A stretch of 64,000 nt of DNA from Deinococcus alpinitundrae (GTDB lineage Bacteria; Deinococcota; Deinococci; Deinococcales; Deinococcaceae), in NCBI RefSeq assembly GCF_009982895.1, contig NZ_WXZL01000015.1, positions 1-64,000 of the forward strand. Reading direction: 5' to 3'. Position 1 is the stretch's first letter; each line of letters starts with the position of its first letter. A program made the position numbers and the translations under genes. The notes beneath the pieces were generated by a model. The model saw only the letters and a program-made list of their open reading frames with translations. It was not told where the DNA came from and made no database searches. Below are positions 36,206 through 43,711 of this stretch, piece after piece.

Positions 36206-36934
36206 CTACAGGTTCCAGCCGCCCGCCACTTCCAGCACCTGCCCAGTGAGGTAGGCGCTGCCCTCCACGAACACCATCACCGCGCTGGCGACCTCGGCCA
36301 CCGTGCCCAGCCGCCCCGCCGGAATCTCGGTGAGCGGCTGGCTGACGGAGGTCTCGATCACGCCGGGCGACACCACGTTGGCGCTGATGCCGGATTTGGC
36401 CTCGGTGCGGGCGATGGCCTTGGTCAGCGCGATGACGCCCGCCTTGGACACCGCGTAGGGCACCACGCCGGGGCGGGAGAGCAGAGACTGCGCGCCCGCG
36501 TAACCAAAGTTGACGATGCGCCCGAAGCCAGGATGGCCGCCCTCGCCGCGCATCAGCGGCACGGCGGCTCGGCAGGTATAGAAGGCGGCGTTGAGGTTGC
36601 TGTCAAACATGTCGTGCCACTCTGCGAGCGTGGTTTCGTCCCAGCGGCGGTGCACGTAGTTGCCGACCACGTTGACCAGCACGCCCAGCGGCAGATCGAA
36701 GCGGGTGTGTGCCCACGCCACCAGCGCGGCGGCCTCGTCTGCCGAGGTCAGGTCGGCTTGGAAGGCGTCGGCTTCCACCCCCGCCTCAAGGCACAACCGC
36801 ACCGTTTCGGCAGCGTCATCGGCACTGGAGCGGTAATGGACCGCCACGCTGTAGCCCGCCTCTGCCAGCGCCAGCGCCACGCCGCGCCCGATGCCGCGCG
36901 CGCTGCCGGTGACGAGGGCGGCGTGGGGTTTCAC
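36206..36934 (-). CDS. Short-chain dehydrogenase/reductase
   Basis: 242 residues, classical SDR fold. The NAD(P)-binding TGSARGIG is at 9-16, the active-site Tyr160-x3-Lys164 is in YAVSK, and the conserved [10 protein letters not shown] follows. In place of the typical NNAG it reads VNVVG. The start is GTG overlapping the NUDIX stop (GTGA), so it is translationally coupled to that gene. Substrate unknown; 3-oxoacyl-type or pteridine-type reduction are both possible. Confidence 0.85.
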   Translation of the reverse strand: MKPHAALVTGSARGIGRGVALALAEAGYSVAVHYRSSADDAAETVRLCLEAGVEADAFQADLTSADEAAALVAWAHTRFDLPLGVLVNVVGNYVHRRWDETTLAEWHDMFDSNLNAAFYTCRAAVPLMRGEGGHPGFGRIVNFGYAGAQSLLSRPGVVPYAVSKAGVIALTKAIARTEAKSGISANVVSPGVIETSVSQPLTEIPAGRLGTVAEVASAVMVFVEGSAYLTGQVLEVAGGWNL

Positions 36935-37359
36935 TCTTCACCTCTGGTCTGTGCCAGTTCAATCAGCGTGCGGGTAAAGCTGTTGAGCGGATAGGTCAGC
37001 GCGTCTTCCAGGCTGACCCAAGCCCACTGCACGATCTCCTCGTTGGGGGTCACCTCCTGCCCCTCGGTCTCGGCCAGATAATCGAACAGCAGCATGTGCG
37101 AGTCCTTGTAAAATTCGGGCGAGCGCACCGCTTCCTGGGTCTGCACCCAGCGGCTTCCCCGGATGTCCAGGCCGGTTTCCTCCAGAAATTCGCGGTGCAG
37201 GGCGTCGGTGAGCGTCTCGCCATACTCGACCTTACCGCCCGGCACCCCCCAGGCCCCGCGCCATTTGGTGGTCTGGACGATCAGGTATCCGGCAGGGCCG
37301 CGCAACAGTGCGCCCACGCAGACCAGGGGACGCTGGATAGGGGAGGGAAGGTCAGTCAT
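36931..37359 (-). CDS. NUDIX hydrolase
   Basis: 142 residues. The NUDIX box spans residues 41-64 ([10 protein letters not shown] followed by [10 protein letters not shown]), with the metal-binding REFLEE glutamates intact. Such enzymes cleave nucleoside diphosphates linked to another group; Deinococcus genomes are rich in them. ATG 37357-37359 lies 7 bases after TAAGCT. The coupled downstream SDR gene suggests a shared metabolite. Confidence 0.87.
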   Translation of the reverse strand: MTDLPSPIQRPLVCVGALLRGPAGYLIVQTTKWRGAWGVPGGKVEYGETLTDALHREFLEETGLDIRGSRWVQTQEAVRSPEFYKDSHMLLFDYLAETEGQEVTPNEEIVQWAWVSLEDALTYPLNSFTRTLIELAQTRGEE

Positions 37360-37366
37360 GCTCCGG

Positions 37367-37372
37367 AGCTTA
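37367..37372 (-). promoter_or_regulatory. Leaderless -10 element (TAAGCT) of NUDIX gene
   Basis: TAAGCT with a 7-base spacer to the ATG. Confidence 0.55.
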
Positions 37373-37486
37373 GCGGCAAACTGGCCGGGCGGCTGTGTGA
37401 TTGACTGGGTGTGGTCTGCGGGGTGATTGGCGGCGCTCGATCTGTTTTCTGAACGCGGCCGCACCCTCTACCGACGGGTTTGAGGG

Positions 37487-37492
37487 TAGGCT
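37487..37492 (+). promoter_or_regulatory. Leaderless -10 element (TAGGCT)
   Basis: TAGGCT with a 6-base spacer to ATG 37499 of the SDR gene; no Shine-Dalgarno. Confidence 0.6.
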
Positions 37493-37498
37493 ATACAC

Positions 37499-38176
37499 AT
37501 GGCTAAGCTCAGCGGCACCACAGTGATGCTCACCGGCGCGGGCGGCGCACTCGCCACCGCTGTGGCCCAGGAACTGATCGACGCGGGCGCGGAACTCATT
37601 CTGGTGGGGCGCGGCGAGGCCCTCACCCGCGCCGAGGACCGTTTTCCGGCCAAGAAGGTTCTCGACCTCGATCTGACTGACCCCGACTGCGTGGACATCC
37701 TCAAAAAGCAGCGCGCCGACGTCCTGATTCACACGGCGGGCCGCTTCAGCACCCAGGACGCCCAGAAGGCCAGCGAGAAGGACTATCAGGCGCTGTTCGG
37801 GGCCAACATGCAGACCCTCTTTCACGCGGTGCAGGGCGTCTTGCCGCATATGCTCAAGCAAAAGGAAGGCATGATCCTGGGCGTCTCAGCGGGGCAGGCG
37901 GCCCACATGAGTGGCCCCAAAGCGGCCCTGTATACCGCCAGCAAGGCTGCCGTGGCCGCTTACCTGCTCAGCCTGCACGCTGAACTCCAGGTCAAGGGTG
38001 TGACCACCATGACCCTCTATCCGATGGGGGCCATCGACACGCCTGCCAACCGCGAGGCGGGCCTGACCTGGGAAGCCACCATCGACCCGCGGGCCCTGGC
38101 CCAGACGCTGGCGCACGCCATCACCCGCCCGGCCAGGGCGCACCTCACCGAGCTGAAGGTGTACCCGGAGCTGTGA
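37499..38176 (+). CDS. Short-chain dehydrogenase/reductase
   Basis: 225 residues. The glycine-rich nucleotide loop TGAGGALA is at 12-19, and the catalytic Tyr145-x3-Lys149 is in LYTASKAA. The sequence after LTLYPMGAIDTP shows the SDR substrate loop. It is shorter than classical SDRs by about 20 residues at the C-terminus. It is leaderless from TAGGCT. Its 3' end overlaps the convergent CDP-alcohol phosphotransferase gene by about 32 bases. Substrate unknown. Confidence 0.83.
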   Translation: MAKLSGTTVMLTGAGGALATAVAQELIDAGAELILVGRGEALTRAEDRFPAKKVLDLDLTDPDCVDILKKQRADVLIHTAGRFSTQDAQKASEKDYQALFGANMQTLFHAVQGVLPHMLKQKEGMILGVSAGQAAHMSGPKAALYTASKAAVAAYLLSLHAELQVKGVTTMTLYPMGAIDTPANREAGLTWEATIDPRALAQTLAHAITRPARAHLTELKVYPEL

Positions 38177-38996
38177 TTGCCGCGCTGGCGTCGTCTCTCT
38201 GCCCGGCCCGCACCCGCTCCTCACGCCAGAGCTGAGCCGCCGCCAGCGCGGCGGCTTGCAGCAGCAGTGACGGCCCGTACCACTGCGGACGCCTGAGCAG
38301 CAGCAGCGCCCCGAAGAGGCTGAGCTGGCTGCTCAGGCCCAGGTTGGCGCTGAGCGTCAGCGCGGGCAGGGGCGTGTAGCGCTGGTGGTCGAGCGCCGTG
38401 GGGTCGCTGGCCACCGCCTGCCGCAGCCGCGCCCCGAAGATTCGACTGAGCAGACGCTCCTGCGGCACGAAATAGCCCTGGTAAACCGCTTCCAGCGCGG
38501 CCAGCAGCCGGGGATCGTCGCCGCCCTGGGCGGCCGGAGCGCGGAATGTCTCGCCTCTGGCCGCCCGGTAATCGCGCTCCCACAGGTAATCGGTACTCAG
38601 AATCAGGCTCAGCAGCAGATTGAGGCCTGTGCCTGCCAGCGGCCCGTGAACGGAAACGAGCAGCGCCAGGTTGCCCAACACGTCCAGCTCGCTGTCGAGG
38701 TAGCGCCCGGTCAGGGTGGTCTGATCGGTGGCGCGGGCCAGCTGACCGTCGAGGTTGTCGAGCACGGTCTTGAGTTGCAGCAGCACGGCGGGCATCAGCC
38801 ACTGACCGCGCCGCACTTGCCAGGCCGAGAGCAGCACCAGCCCAGTGTGAACCAGCACGATCTGGGTGGGTTTGAGCCTGAGCCGTGCTGCCGGGGCGAC
38901 CAGCAGCTGCGCCAGGGGCCGGAAGACCCGCTCGGCGGCCCACTCGTCGGCGGGCCGGGCCTTGCGGGTCTGGGCCAGGGAGGTCGGTCGGCTCAT
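38145..38996 (-). CDS. CDP-alcohol phosphatidyltransferase-family membrane enzyme
   Basis: 283 residues, several membrane helices. The family signature is exact: D80-x2-D83-G84-x2-A87-R88-x8-G97-x3-D101-x3-D105 (NLDGQLARATDQTTLTGRYLD within it). It transfers a CDP-linked phosphoalcohol to an acceptor in membrane lipid synthesis; the alcohol is unknown, and Deinococcus makes unusual phosphoglycolipids. The start ATG overlaps the stop of a small membrane protein gene (ATGA). It is longer than the ~200-residue PgsA type, with an extra soluble region about 155-215. Confidence 0.85.
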   Translation of the reverse strand: MSRPTSLAQTRKARPADEWAAERVFRPLAQLLVAPAARLRLKPTQIVLVHTGLVLLSAWQVRRGQWLMPAVLLQLKTVLDNLDGQLARATDQTTLTGRYLDSELDVLGNLALLVSVHGPLAGTGLNLLLSLILSTDYLWERDYRAARGETFRAPAAQGGDDPRLLAALEAVYQGYFVPQERLLSRIFGARLRQAVASDPTALDHQRYTPLPALTLSANLGLSSQLSLFGALLLLRRPQWYGPSLLLQAAALAAAQLWREERVRAGQRDDASAAITAPGTPSAR

Positions 38997-39307
38997 CGGG
39001 GCGTCGGCGTGGCCCGCGCCGCTGGACGCGCCGCCAGAAAGACCGCCAGGGCCGAGAGCAGCGCTTCGGTCAGGCCGCGTGGATAAGCGCCCGGTACGCC
39101 CGCCCCGGCAACATCCGCGCCGCCGAACAGGCGACCCTCCAGCACACCCTCCAGCGCACCGAGGGTCCGCATCCAGGTGGGCGCAGCCGGATTGAGGCTG
39201 GCGAAGGCCCCCAGGGCCAGGGCGGCCAGCACGGCGGCCAGCAACCACAGTAAGGTCCGCACCAGGACGCTAAGCACCCGCCAGCCGGTGGACTTCTCGG
39301 CAATCAT
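38993..39307 (-). CDS. Small membrane protein coupled to CDP-alcohol transferase
   Basis: 104 residues. Two hydrophobic helices (about 12-36, TLLWLLAAVLAALALG, and about 80-95, LLSALAVFLAA) flank a loop with EGVLEGRLFGGAD. I recognise no family. ATG 39305-39307 was preferred over ATG 39314-39316 because TAGAAT is 7 bases upstream of the former and overlaps the latter. The stop overlaps the start of the CDP-alcohol phosphotransferase gene, so the two are probably made in equal amounts and may form a complex. Confidence 0.65.
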   Translation of the reverse strand: MIAEKSTGWRVLSVLVRTLLWLLAAVLAALALGAFASLNPAAPTWMRTLGALEGVLEGRLFGGADVAGAGVPGAYPRGLTEALLSALAVFLAARPAARATPTPR

Positions 39308-39314
39308 GGCGGGC

Positions 39315-39320
39315 ATTCTA
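39315..39320 (-). promoter_or_regulatory. Leaderless -10 element (TAGAAT)
   Basis: TAGAAT with a 7-base spacer to the ATG of the small membrane protein; it decides between two possible starts. Confidence 0.55.
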
Positions 39321-39399
39321 GCGGGGCCGGTGCGCCGCGCAGTGAAATCCGCTCACGGGCACTTGGGAGCTGCCTTACCGTGCCGAGCCGTCCCTGGCC

Positions 39400-39405
39400 T
39401 AGACT
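39400..39405 (+). promoter_or_regulatory. Leaderless -10 element (TAGACT)
   Basis: TAGACT with a 7-base spacer to ATG 39413. Confidence 0.6.
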
Positions 39406-39412
39406 CGGAAGC

Positions 39413-39766
39413 ATGTCTGCTTCCCGTGCGCCCACCCTACCCGCCCGCGTGCGCGTCTCGCGCCTGCCGCTGCCGCCTGCCCCAGCAGTGGAGACTCGTC
39501 TCAGGGCGCTGTTCGCCGCCCAGCTCGTCAATCACCACCTCGCCGACCTGAGTGCGGGCGCGGTGGCCGTGGCGGGCGGCAAGATCATCGGCGCGGCGCT
39601 GCGCTGGCCTGCCGGGAGTCTGGCCTTTCCGCAAGGAAGTGGGCCACAAGAGCAGGCGCTGGAAGCGGCGGAACTGGAAAGCGGCTGGCGCGGGCGCGGC
39701 ATCGAGGAAGCGTTGCGGGCGCTGCTGGAAGCTGAACCCGCTCATCTTCAGACGGCGCAGCGTTGA
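39413..39766 (+). CDS. Short GNAT-like protein
   Basis: 117 residues. AVAVAGGKIIGAALRW followed later by GWRGRGIEEALRALLEA resembles the beta4 strand and the acetyl-CoA-binding R/QxxGxG/A loop and helix of GNAT acetyltransferases. It is shorter than the usual ~150 residues and ends just after that helix, so it may be a minimal or truncated form. It is leaderless from TAGACT. The stop overlaps the next gene (TTGA). Assignment is tentative. Confidence 0.6.
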   Translation: MSASRAPTLPARVRVSRLPLPPAPAVETRLRALFAAQLVNHHLADLSAGAVAVAGGKIIGAALRWPAGSLAFPQGSGPQEQALEAAELESGWRGRGIEEALRALLEAEPAHLQTAQR

Positions 39767-41181
39767 GTCCTTCGCCGCCCGCCAGCGCGCCCGAGTCGCT
39801 CAGTCCCTTTTCTCCGGCGCGACGTCCGCTCAGCACCGGCTTGCTGCTGGGCGTGCTGATCATCGCCTTCGAGTCGCTGGCGGTGGCCACCGCCCTGCCG
39901 GAAGTGGCGCGCGAGCTGAACGGTCTGAAGCTCTACGGCTGGCCGCTGAGCGCTTTTTTCATGGGCTTCATGGTGGGCACGGTGGGGCTGGGCGCGCTGG
40001 CCGACCGCGACGGCCCGGCCCGGCCCGCCCTCATCGCGCTGCTTCTGTTTGCCGCCGGGCTGGTAGTGGCGGGCCTCGCGCCCAGCATGGGGGTGCTGAT
40101 CGTGGGACGGGTGGTGCAGGGCCTGGGCGGTGGCGGGCTGATCGCGGCGGCTTACCTGGTCATCAACACCGCCTACCCCGACGCCATGCGCGCCCGCATG
40201 CTGGCCCTTCTCAGCAGCGCCTGGGTGCTGCCCGCGCTGCTCGGCCCGGCGCTATCGAGCTTCATCACCCAGCAGTGGTCGTGGCGCGGGGTATTTCTGG
40301 GGCTGCTGCCGCTGGTCGGTGTGGCCGGGGCACTGATGCTGCCGCAACTCGTCAAGCTGCGCGGCGCGGGCACGCCGCTGGACCGCTCACGCCTGGGCGC
40401 GGTGGTGCTGGCGGCCATCGGCACCTCGCTGGGGCTGGCGGGCCTCACAGAGCTGGGGCAGGGCGGCCTGGGTCTGGGCGGGCTAGGCCTGGTGCTGGGC
40501 GCGGGATTGGCGGTCCCGGCGCTGGGGCGGCTCTTTCCGGCGCGGGCCTGGCGGCTCGGCACGCCGCTGAGCGCCGGGTACGCCACCCGCTTTCTGCTGG
40601 CCTTCGCCTTTTTCGGCACCGAGTCGCTGCTGCCACTGGGCCTCTCCGAGTTGCGCGGGCTGGGCCTGCTGAGTGCCGGGCTGTTTCTGACCGGGGGCGC
40701 CCTCACCTGGTCGGCCACCAGTTTCGTGCAGTCACGCTTCGACGAGCGCACCGGGGGCCGTCAGCGCCCGCAGGTCGTGCGTCTCGGAGCGCTGTTCATC
40801 GGACTCGGCATGGCGGGCCTGCTCACCGCGCTGCTCGTTGCGGCGCTGCCGCTGGCGCTGGCAGCAGGCTGCTGGGGCCTGGCGGCGCTGGGCATGGGGC
40901 TGGCCTTTCCGGCCCACACCCTGGTCGTCATGCAGCACGCGCCTTCGGGGCAGCAGGGCCAGGTCAGCGGCACGTTGCAACTCTCCGACATGCTCGGCAG
41001 CGCCCTGGGCGCGGGGCTGGGCGGCGCGCTGGTGGCGGCCCTCGGTACGGCGGCAGGGGTGCCCTGGCAGATCAGCCTGACCATTTCGCTGGCCCTCCTG
41101 ACCGTGCTGCTGGCTGGACGGCTACGCGGGCACGGCGCGGCAGGAATGGGCGATCTGGCGAGTGACCCCGCCCATGACTGA
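39763..41181 (+). CDS. MFS transporter, DHA2-like
   Basis: 472 residues, 12 to 14 membrane helices. ESLAVATALPEVARELNG in the first helix and GRVVQGLGGGGLIAAAYLVI in helix 4 are typical of DHA2-type multidrug exporters, and LIALLLFAAGLVVAGLAPSM follows the motif-A loop. The start is TTG 39763, overlapping the GNAT-like stop. A HAD-type gene overlaps its 3' end. Substrate unknown; export of toxic small molecules is plausible. Confidence 0.85.
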   Translation: MSPSPPASAPESLSPFSPARRPLSTGLLLGVLIIAFESLAVATALPEVARELNGLKLYGWPLSAFFMGFMVGTVGLGALADRDGPARPALIALLLFAAGLVVAGLAPSMGVLIVGRVVQGLGGGGLIAAAYLVINTAYPDAMRARMLALLSSAWVLPALLGPALSSFITQQWSWRGVFLGLLPLVGVAGALMLPQLVKLRGAGTPLDRSRLGAVVLAAIGTSLGLAGLTELGQGGLGLGGLGLVLGAGLAVPALGRLFPARAWRLGTPLSAGYATRFLLAFAFFGTESLLPLGLSELRGLGLLSAGLFLTGGALTWSATSFVQSRFDERTGGRQRPQVVRLGALFIGLGMAGLLTALLVAALPLALAAGCWGLAALGMGLAFPAHTLVVMQHAPSGQQGQVSGTLQLSDMLGSALGAGLGGALVAALGTAAGVPWQISLTISLALLTVLLAGRLRGHGAAGMGDLASDPAHD

Positions 41182-41788
41182 AGCGCCCAGAGCTGAAGTG
41201 GAGGGGCGCGCCTTGCTGCTGGACGTGGACGGCGTGCTGGTGACGCCGCCGGAACTGTGGAGCCGGGCTATGGGGCGACACTCTCCAGGGCAGCGTTTCA
41301 AGCTGGCACTGGGCCTTTTTTTCAGACTCCATTACCGCGCCTGCATCCTGGGTCAGCGTGATCTGAATCAGGTGTTGCCGCGTTACCTGAAACTTGCTGG
41401 ATATTCCGGCAGCGTCCAGAGTTTCAAACAGGAAATTTTTGAGCTGGAGAACCATCCCAACCTCCCGCTACTGGCTGCCGTACGCGAACTGCGGGCACTG
41501 GGCTGGCCCGCCTTCCTCGCCACCAACTAGGAACGCTGGCGCGTCCAGTCCCTGCTGTAAGACATGCAGCTGGGTGAAGTGGTAAACGGCGAATTCTCCA
41601 GCGCCAGCATCGGCGCACGCAAACCCGATGCTGCTTATTTTGCCGAGGTGACGCGCCGTCTCAAAGTCTTGCCAGAACAGAGCATCTTCTGGGACGACGC
41701 TGCCGAAGTGGGCTGGCAGGCGCACCTGTTCACGGATACGGCGCCGTTCCGGGCTGTGATGGCGTTGCGTCAGGCAGTCCTGACCTGA
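41174..41788 (+). pseudogene. HAD-family hydrolase broken by two nonsense codons
   Basis: One frame encodes a HAD phosphatase-like protein of about 204 residues: DVDG at 17-20 (motif I), LATN (motif II region), ARKPD (motif III lysine) and FWDD (motif IV). Two stops interrupt it: TAG 41528-41530 right after LATN and TAA 41558-41560. Both sit where HAD proteins commonly have glutamine (ATNQE, LLQDM), so each could be a single C-to-T change. Reading resumes perfectly after each. It is therefore almost certainly inactive. It overlaps the MFS gene by 8 bases. Confidence 0.85.
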
Positions 41789-41789
41789 T

Positions 41790-42128
41790 TCAACCCTCGT
41801 CGATGTCCGCCAGCTTCTCGATGCGCCCAGCCAGCTCCGGCAACTCCAGCGCCCGCAGCGCCCGCAGCGCCCGCAGGGTTCCGGCCTCGTCGATGCGGTT
41901 CTGATTCCAGCCCGCGATCAGCATGGCGCAGCCCTGGAGGGCTTCCGACACCTGCTCCTTGTGAAACATGGCGGCCAGGTTGCCGGCCTGCACCGGGCGG
42001 CTTTGCTGAACCTGCGCCTGGGTGTCGAGCATCACCTGCATGAACACCTGATCAAGTCGGGTGCGGTCTTCCGGGGCAATGGTTTTTCCGGCACTGCTGG
42101 CGGCCGACGTTCTGGGAGGCTGTGTCAT
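41790..42128 (-). CDS. Hypothetical helical protein (112 aa)
   Basis: 112 residues, mainly helical, with a disordered N-terminus. The run ALRALRALRALE is encoded by three copies of a 9-base unit (GCGCCCGCA on plus, 41848-41877), a replication-slippage-prone tract. No signal peptide, membrane segment or known motif. ATG 42126-42128 follows TAGACT by 7 bases. It converges on the broken HAD gene. Function unknown. Confidence 0.65.
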   Translation of the reverse strand: MTQPPRTSAASSAGKTIAPEDRTRLDQVFMQVMLDTQAQVQQSRPVQAGNLAAMFHKEQVSEALQGCAMLIAGWNQNRIDEAGTLRALRALRALELPELAGRIEKLADIDEG

Positions 42129-42135
42129 GCCGTGC

Positions 42136-42141
42136 AGTCTA
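42136..42141 (-). promoter_or_regulatory. Leaderless -10 element (TAGACT)
   Basis: TAGACT with a 7-base spacer to the ATG of the 112-residue protein. Confidence 0.6.
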
Positions 42142-42230
42142 ATACGCCCTCGTATTGAACCGTTTCCCAGAAATGGTTTCATCCGAATAACGGGAGCAAG
42201 AGCAGAACGGGTTCTAGACGTAGAGTGTGC

Positions 42231-42251
42231 AAATCGGTTCTTTCCCGATTT
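42231..42251. promoter_or_regulatory. Inverted repeat upstream of the RG-repeat gene
   Basis: AAATCGG 42231-42237 and CCGATTT 42245-42251 form a perfect 7-bp stem with a 7-base loop in an AT-richer intergenic region. A second imperfect hairpin lies at about 42156-42180. Either may regulate the divergent genes; no known operator was recognised. Confidence 0.35.
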
Positions 42252-42355
42252 GGATACGAAACAAACCGAATCCGTCTAAAGGGTCAGTCGGAAGTCCGGG
42301 AGCGTGCTACGCTGGAAGGTAGACCCGCTTGGCCGGGCAAAGGAAAGAGGATACC

Positions 42356-43273
42356 ATGACCGATCAGCACCAGACCGAGAGCGAGCCGCAGACCGAGCAG
42401 ATGGCCGCCGAACAGCACACCGAAGCGCCGAACGAAGCGCCCCAGGGTCACGAGGCCAGCGCCGCCCCGCAGGCTCCCGAAGCCGTGAGAAGCATTCTGG
42501 GCCACCTGGAGGGCGAGGAAATCGACGAGGATGCCGAACTCGACGCCGAAGAGGGCGAGGACGACGAGGAATTTATCGACGCGGGCCAGTTGTTTGCCAT
42601 GCTGGGCAAATTGCAGGACACACTCGACGAGCAGAGCAAGGAAATTCGCGGACTGCGGCGCGAGATGCGCGAATTGCGCGAGAGCCAGGGCGCAGCGCCC
42701 AGCAGGGAGCAGAGCAGTAGAGAGCAGGGCAGCCGTGACCAGGGCGAGCGCGGCAATGATCGGGGCGGCTTCCGGCCCCGCGAGGACCGGGGCGAGCGCA
42801 GCGGCGGCTATCAGGGCAACCGTGAGGGCGGCAGCTTCCGGCCCCGCGAGGACCGGGGCGCGCAGAGCAGCGGCTACCAGGGCAACCGTGAGGGCGGCAG
42901 CTTCCGGCCCCGCGAGGACCGGGGCGCGCAGAGCGGCGGCTACCAGGGCAACCGTGAGGGTGGCAACTTCCGGCCCCGCGAAGACCGGGGCGCGCAGAGC
43001 GGCGGCTACCAGGGCAACCGTGAGGGCGGCAACTTCCGGCCCCGCGAGGACCGGGGCGGCAGTGCTCCCCAGGGCGGCGGCTACCAGGGCAACCGTGAGG
43101 GCAGCAACTTCCGGCCCCGCGAGGACCGGGGCGGCAGTGCTCCCCAGGGCGGCGGCAGCTATCAGGGCGACCGCAGCGCCCGGCCAGCGGGCAACAGTGA
43201 GGGCGGCGAATTCCGCCCTCGCGCCCGCCGCGATATGGGCTGGGGTGGTTCGGGCCGCCGCGACGACAAGTAA
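42356..43273 (+). CDS. RG-rich tandem-repeat protein
   Basis: 305 residues in three parts. Residues 1-85 are acidic and disordered (EIDEDAELDAEEGEDDEEF). Residues about 75-110 look like a coiled coil (LQDTLDEQSKEIRGLRREM). Residues 139-273 are six repeats of FRPREDRG...SGGYQGNREGG, 22 to 25 residues each, followed by a basic RRDMGWGG tail. The repeats are rich in Arg, Gly, Gln and Tyr, like RNA-binding RGG/condensate-forming regions. ATG 42356 is preceded by AAAGGAAAGAGG. A terminator follows. I do not recognise the family. A scaffold that binds nucleic acid is plausible but inferred. Confidence 0.85.
   Translation: MTDQHQTESEPQTEQMAAEQHTEAPNEAPQGHEASAAPQAPEAVRSILGHLEGEEIDEDAELDAEEGEDDEEFIDAGQLFAMLGKLQDTLDEQSKEIRGLRREMRELRESQGAAPSREQSSREQGSRDQGERGNDRGGFRPREDRGERSGGYQGNREGGSFRPREDRGAQSSGYQGNREGGSFRPREDRGAQSGGYQGNREGGNFRPREDRGAQSGGYQGNREGGNFRPREDRGGSAPQGGGYQGNREGSNFRPREDRGGSAPQGGGSYQGDRSARPAGNSEGGEFRPRARRDMGWGGSGRRDDK
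42770..43174 (+). repeat. 66-base coding tandem repeats
   Basis: Units begin at 42770, 42836, 42902, 42968, 43034 and 43109. The first four are 66 bases; the fifth is 75 because of a three-codon insertion; the sixth is divergent at its end. Identity between units is very high at nucleotide level, implying recent duplication or gene conversion. Unit number may vary between strains. Confidence 0.9.
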
Positions 43274-43301
43274 CGTCGCCGTTGGTTGAGCCTTATAAGG
43301 A

Positions 43302-43326
43302 GGCCGGAGCAATCCGGTCTTTTTTT
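43302..43326 (+). terminator. Terminator of the RG-repeat gene
   Basis: GGCCGGA 43302-43308 pairs with TCCGGTC 43313-43319 around GCAA and is followed by seven T. Confidence 0.85.
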
Positions 43327-43392
43327 GTCTGGGCACTTGCCGGACCAATACTTGCTCAAGTCCGCGCAAATCTGCGCAACGCCCGCCAGCAG

Positions 43393-43398
43393 TAGGCT
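43393..43398 (+). promoter_or_regulatory. Leaderless -10 element (TAGGCT)
   Basis: TAGGCT with a 6-base spacer to ATG 43405. Confidence 0.55.
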
Positions 43399-43404
43399 GG
43401 AGGC

Positions 43405-43656
43405 ATGACCGATCCCCTTGACGACAACACGCCGCTCATCGGCATCACCGAGGACGACTCGCGCCCGGCCCCCACCGACCAGGGCACCCTGCTGGGCCGC
43501 CTGATTGATCCCCAGCCGGTTGACGACGCCGCCACCCGGCGCGGCGAGGTGCCGGGAATCGTCACCGGTTTCGTCGCCAAGCTGTCGGGCCAGTCGGCTG
43601 AAGGCGAACACAACCCCGACGCCGACGACGGCACCACCGACAGCTCGCAGGCTTGA
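43405..43656 (+). CDS. Small acidic hypothetical protein (83 aa)
   Basis: 83 residues, very acidic and probably disordered (DPLDDNTPLIGITEDDSR at the start, NPDADDGTTDSSQA at the end), with a short central hydrophobic stretch GIVTGFVAKLSG. The leaderless TAGGCT promoter supports the start and suggests real expression. Function unknown. Confidence 0.6.
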   Translation: MTDPLDDNTPLIGITEDDSRPAPTDQGTLLGRLIDPQPVDDAATRRGEVPGIVTGFVAKLSGQSAEGEHNPDADDGTTDSSQA

Positions 43657-43699
43657 CAGCGCAGCCACCTGCTCCAGGGTGGCCGAAAGCCGGATCGTC

Positions 43700-43705
43700 T
43701 AGACT
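43700..43705 (+). promoter_or_regulatory. Leaderless -10 element (TAGACT)
   Basis: TAGACT with a 6-base spacer to ATG 43712 of the FAD dehydrogenase. Confidence 0.65.
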
Positions 43706-43711
43706 CGGTGC

